Shown: piece by piece, positions 20,357 to 21,556 of the stretch
Layout: each line of letters opens with the position of its first letter
How positions within the stretch are numbered: position 1 is the stretch's first letter
Source: Deltaproteobacteria bacterium
GTDB lineage: Bacteria; Desulfobacterota; Desulfobulbia; Desulfobulbales; UBA5123
Direction of reading: 5' to 3'
Length of the DNA: 21,556 nucleotides
Assembly: GCA_021788685.1 (NCBI GenBank)
Contig: JAJYKH010000008.1
Location: 1-21,556, forward strand
The notes under the pieces: model-generated
Database searches by the model: none
Told to the model about the DNA's origin: nothing
The model's input: the letters and a program-made list of their open reading frames with translations, nothing else
Made by a program: the position numbers and the translations under genes

Positions 20357-21556
20357 GTGCCCAAGAAACCGCCCTCGCCCCGGCGCCCGGCCGGCAAGGT
20401 CCCGCCGCGGGCCGCTGCCGCCCCGGCCGGCCCCGCATTCGCCGCTTTGCTCAAATCGGTGACCGCGCCGCCGGCCCGGCCGGTCCCGGCCGCGACCACG
20501 GCCTCGGCGCCCCTCGCCCATCTCGACTATCCGGCCGAGCTCAAGGCCAAGGAGGAGGGGCTTCGCCTGTTCTGGAAAAACCACCGGCTCCCCGGCTCGC
20601 CCGAGCCGCTCGTCCCCTCCCCCCGGCCGCGCGGCTACCGCACCACCTCGAAGCGGCGGGCGGTGCTGCGGGGGAGCACCCTCTATTTTCTTTTCGGGGA
20701 CCTCACCCTCAAGGCCCAGAACCGGCCGTTTGCCGATTCGCCCCTCGAACCGCCGGCCGACGCCAGGATCTACCGCTTCCTCCAGCAGAAGCTCTCGGAG
20801 CCCGCCTACCGGCTGGCGGCCGGGCACCTCAATTATCTCATCATCCGGGGGAGCCTGGCGGAGCGGGCGGTGATCTTCAACGTGGATGAGCTGAACGGCC
20901 CCCTGGTCCGCAAGCTCAAGCTCCTGGCCGAGCACCTCCGGAAACTGCCGGAGCCCCCGGTCGCGGCCTTCGTCTACCACGACCCCACCCAATCGGATTA
21001 CTATTTCGAGGCCCGGCGGCCCGACGGCCTGGGGTTCAAGCGGCTCTACGGCCCGGACCAGCTCACCGCCACCTTCGCGGGCTGCCGGTACAAATTCCAC
21101 CCGACTTCGTTCTCCCAGGTGAACGAGGCCATGGTGGAGCCCATGCTGCGCCAGGCCGAGGCGCTGCTCGCCCCGGCCCCGGACGGCCGCCTCCTCGACC
21201 TCTACTGCGGCTACGGCCTGTTCAGCCTGTTCCTTGCCCCCCGCTACCGGGAGGTGCTGGGGATCGACGCCGAGGGGCCATCCATCCGGGCGGCCATTGG
21301 GAACGCGAAGCTGAACCCGGACGGCCGCCGCGCCCGCTTCCTCGCCCGCCGGATCACCGCCGAGCTAATCGCCGAAGAGCTGCCGCCCGCCCCCGGCCCG
21401 GAAACCACCCTCCTCGACCCGCCCCGCCAAGGCCCCCAGCCCGGCGTCATCCCCGCTCTCTGTGAGCGCCAGCCCCGCCAAGTCCTCCACATCTTCTGCG
21501 GTGTCGACCAGATCCCCGCCTCGGTCAAGGAGTGGCAGGCTGGGGGGTATCAGGTT
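20357..21556 (+). CDS. TrmA/RlmD-type RNA uracil-C5 methyltransferase, 3' end cut
   Basis: 400 codons are present and the frame runs off the window. The start is GTG at 20357 with CGGAG at 7 bases; no ATG fits. Residues 1-60 are a Pro/Ala-rich, basic extension (KKPPSPRRPAGK). The middle contains the substrate-binding part with FHPTSFSQVNEAM (the family FxQvN motif). The SAM site LLDLYCGYGLFSLF is at 279-292, and LLDPPRQG at 352-359. Cys381 in HIFCGVDQIP sits where RlmD/TrmA have the nucleophilic cysteine (usually SCNP). There is no N-terminal TRAM domain and no 4Fe-4S Cys cluster, so it is a short TrmA-like enzyme acting on tRNA or rRNA; the substrate cannot be told. It faces away from leuA. 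Confidence 0.85.
   Translation, partial: MPKKPPSPRRPAGKVPPRAAAAPAGPAFAALLKSVTAPPARPVPAATTASAPLAHLDYPAELKAKEEGLRLFWKNHRLPGSPEPLVPSPRPRGYRTTSKRRAVLRGSTLYFLFGDLTLKAQNRPFADSPLEPPADARIYRFLQQKLSEPAYRLAAGHLNYLIIRGSLAERAVIFNVDELNGPLVRKLKLLAEHLRKLPEPPVAAFVYHDPTQSDYYFEARRPDGLGFKRLYGPDQLTATFAGCRYKFHPTSFSQVNEAMVEPMLRQAEALLAPAPDGRLLDLYCGYGLFSLFLAPRYREVLGIDAEGPSIRAAIGNAKLNPDGRRARFLARRITAELIAEELPPAPGPETTLLDPPRQGPQPGVIPALCERQPRQVLHIFCGVDQIPASVKEWQAGGYQV

Noticed and set aside
1..21556. CRISPR array, tRNA, rRNA, transposase or phage gene
   Set aside because: I found no direct repeats with spacers, no cloverleaf or rRNA-like stretch and no recombinase domain on either strand.

Overview
The window is about 70% GC by eye, densely packed, and carries mostly complete genes with strong Shine-Dalgarno sites. 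The gene content points to an anaerobic or facultative deltaproteobacterium of the Desulfuromonadales/Geobacterales type. Supporting features are a Wsp-like chemosensory operon, a PCP_red/siroheme/ferredoxin protein behind an FNR/HcpR-like box, a DUF2007 protein next to leuA, and a probable selenoprotein. This assignment is inference; no rRNA or other marker gene is present.

Layout. 1-2217, minus strand: the N-terminal part of an XRE-type regulator, an HhH-GPD DNA glycosylase, two small Cys-containing proteins (one a 53-residue double-CxxC protein) and a YflT/GSP17M-like stress protein. 2389-2844, plus: a hemerythrin. 2897-4156, minus: a membrane-anchored M23 endopeptidase whose frame is crossed by one in-frame TGA exactly at the codon for a zinc ligand. 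A SECIS-like hairpin lies just downstream, and I read the gene as a selenoprotein. 4436-12170, plus: a tightly packed chemosensory operon, CheW, CheR-TPR, CheW, MCP, CheA-REC, CheB. It has the same six parts as WspA-F but in the order B-C-D-A-E-F. A receiver-histidine kinase (12370-13836) follows where WspR would sit.

13967-17989: a beta-carbonic anhydrase with its own promoter, a convergent zinc alcohol dehydrogenase-like gene, a two-TM potassium channel with an RCK domain, and the siroheme/ferredoxin protein, whose promoter has a TTGAC-N4-GTCAA box at about -42. 18030-20225, minus: leuA and a downstream DUF2007 gene. They are preceded by a complete leucine attenuator: a promoter, a 30-codon leader peptide with nine Leu codons, a possible antiterminator segment and an intrinsic terminator. 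20357-21556, plus: a GTG-started TrmA/RlmD-type RNA methyltransferase, cut by the window end.

Small repeats occupy the gaps: heptamer tandem repeats of two types (AAATCNN and GCTGANN) at four places, and a dispersed-palindrome remnant between cheB and the kinase. There is no CRISPR array, insertion sequence, tRNA or rRNA. The most unusual item is the putative selenocysteine M23 peptidase; the Wsp-like operon with a kinase output and the leuA attenuator come next.
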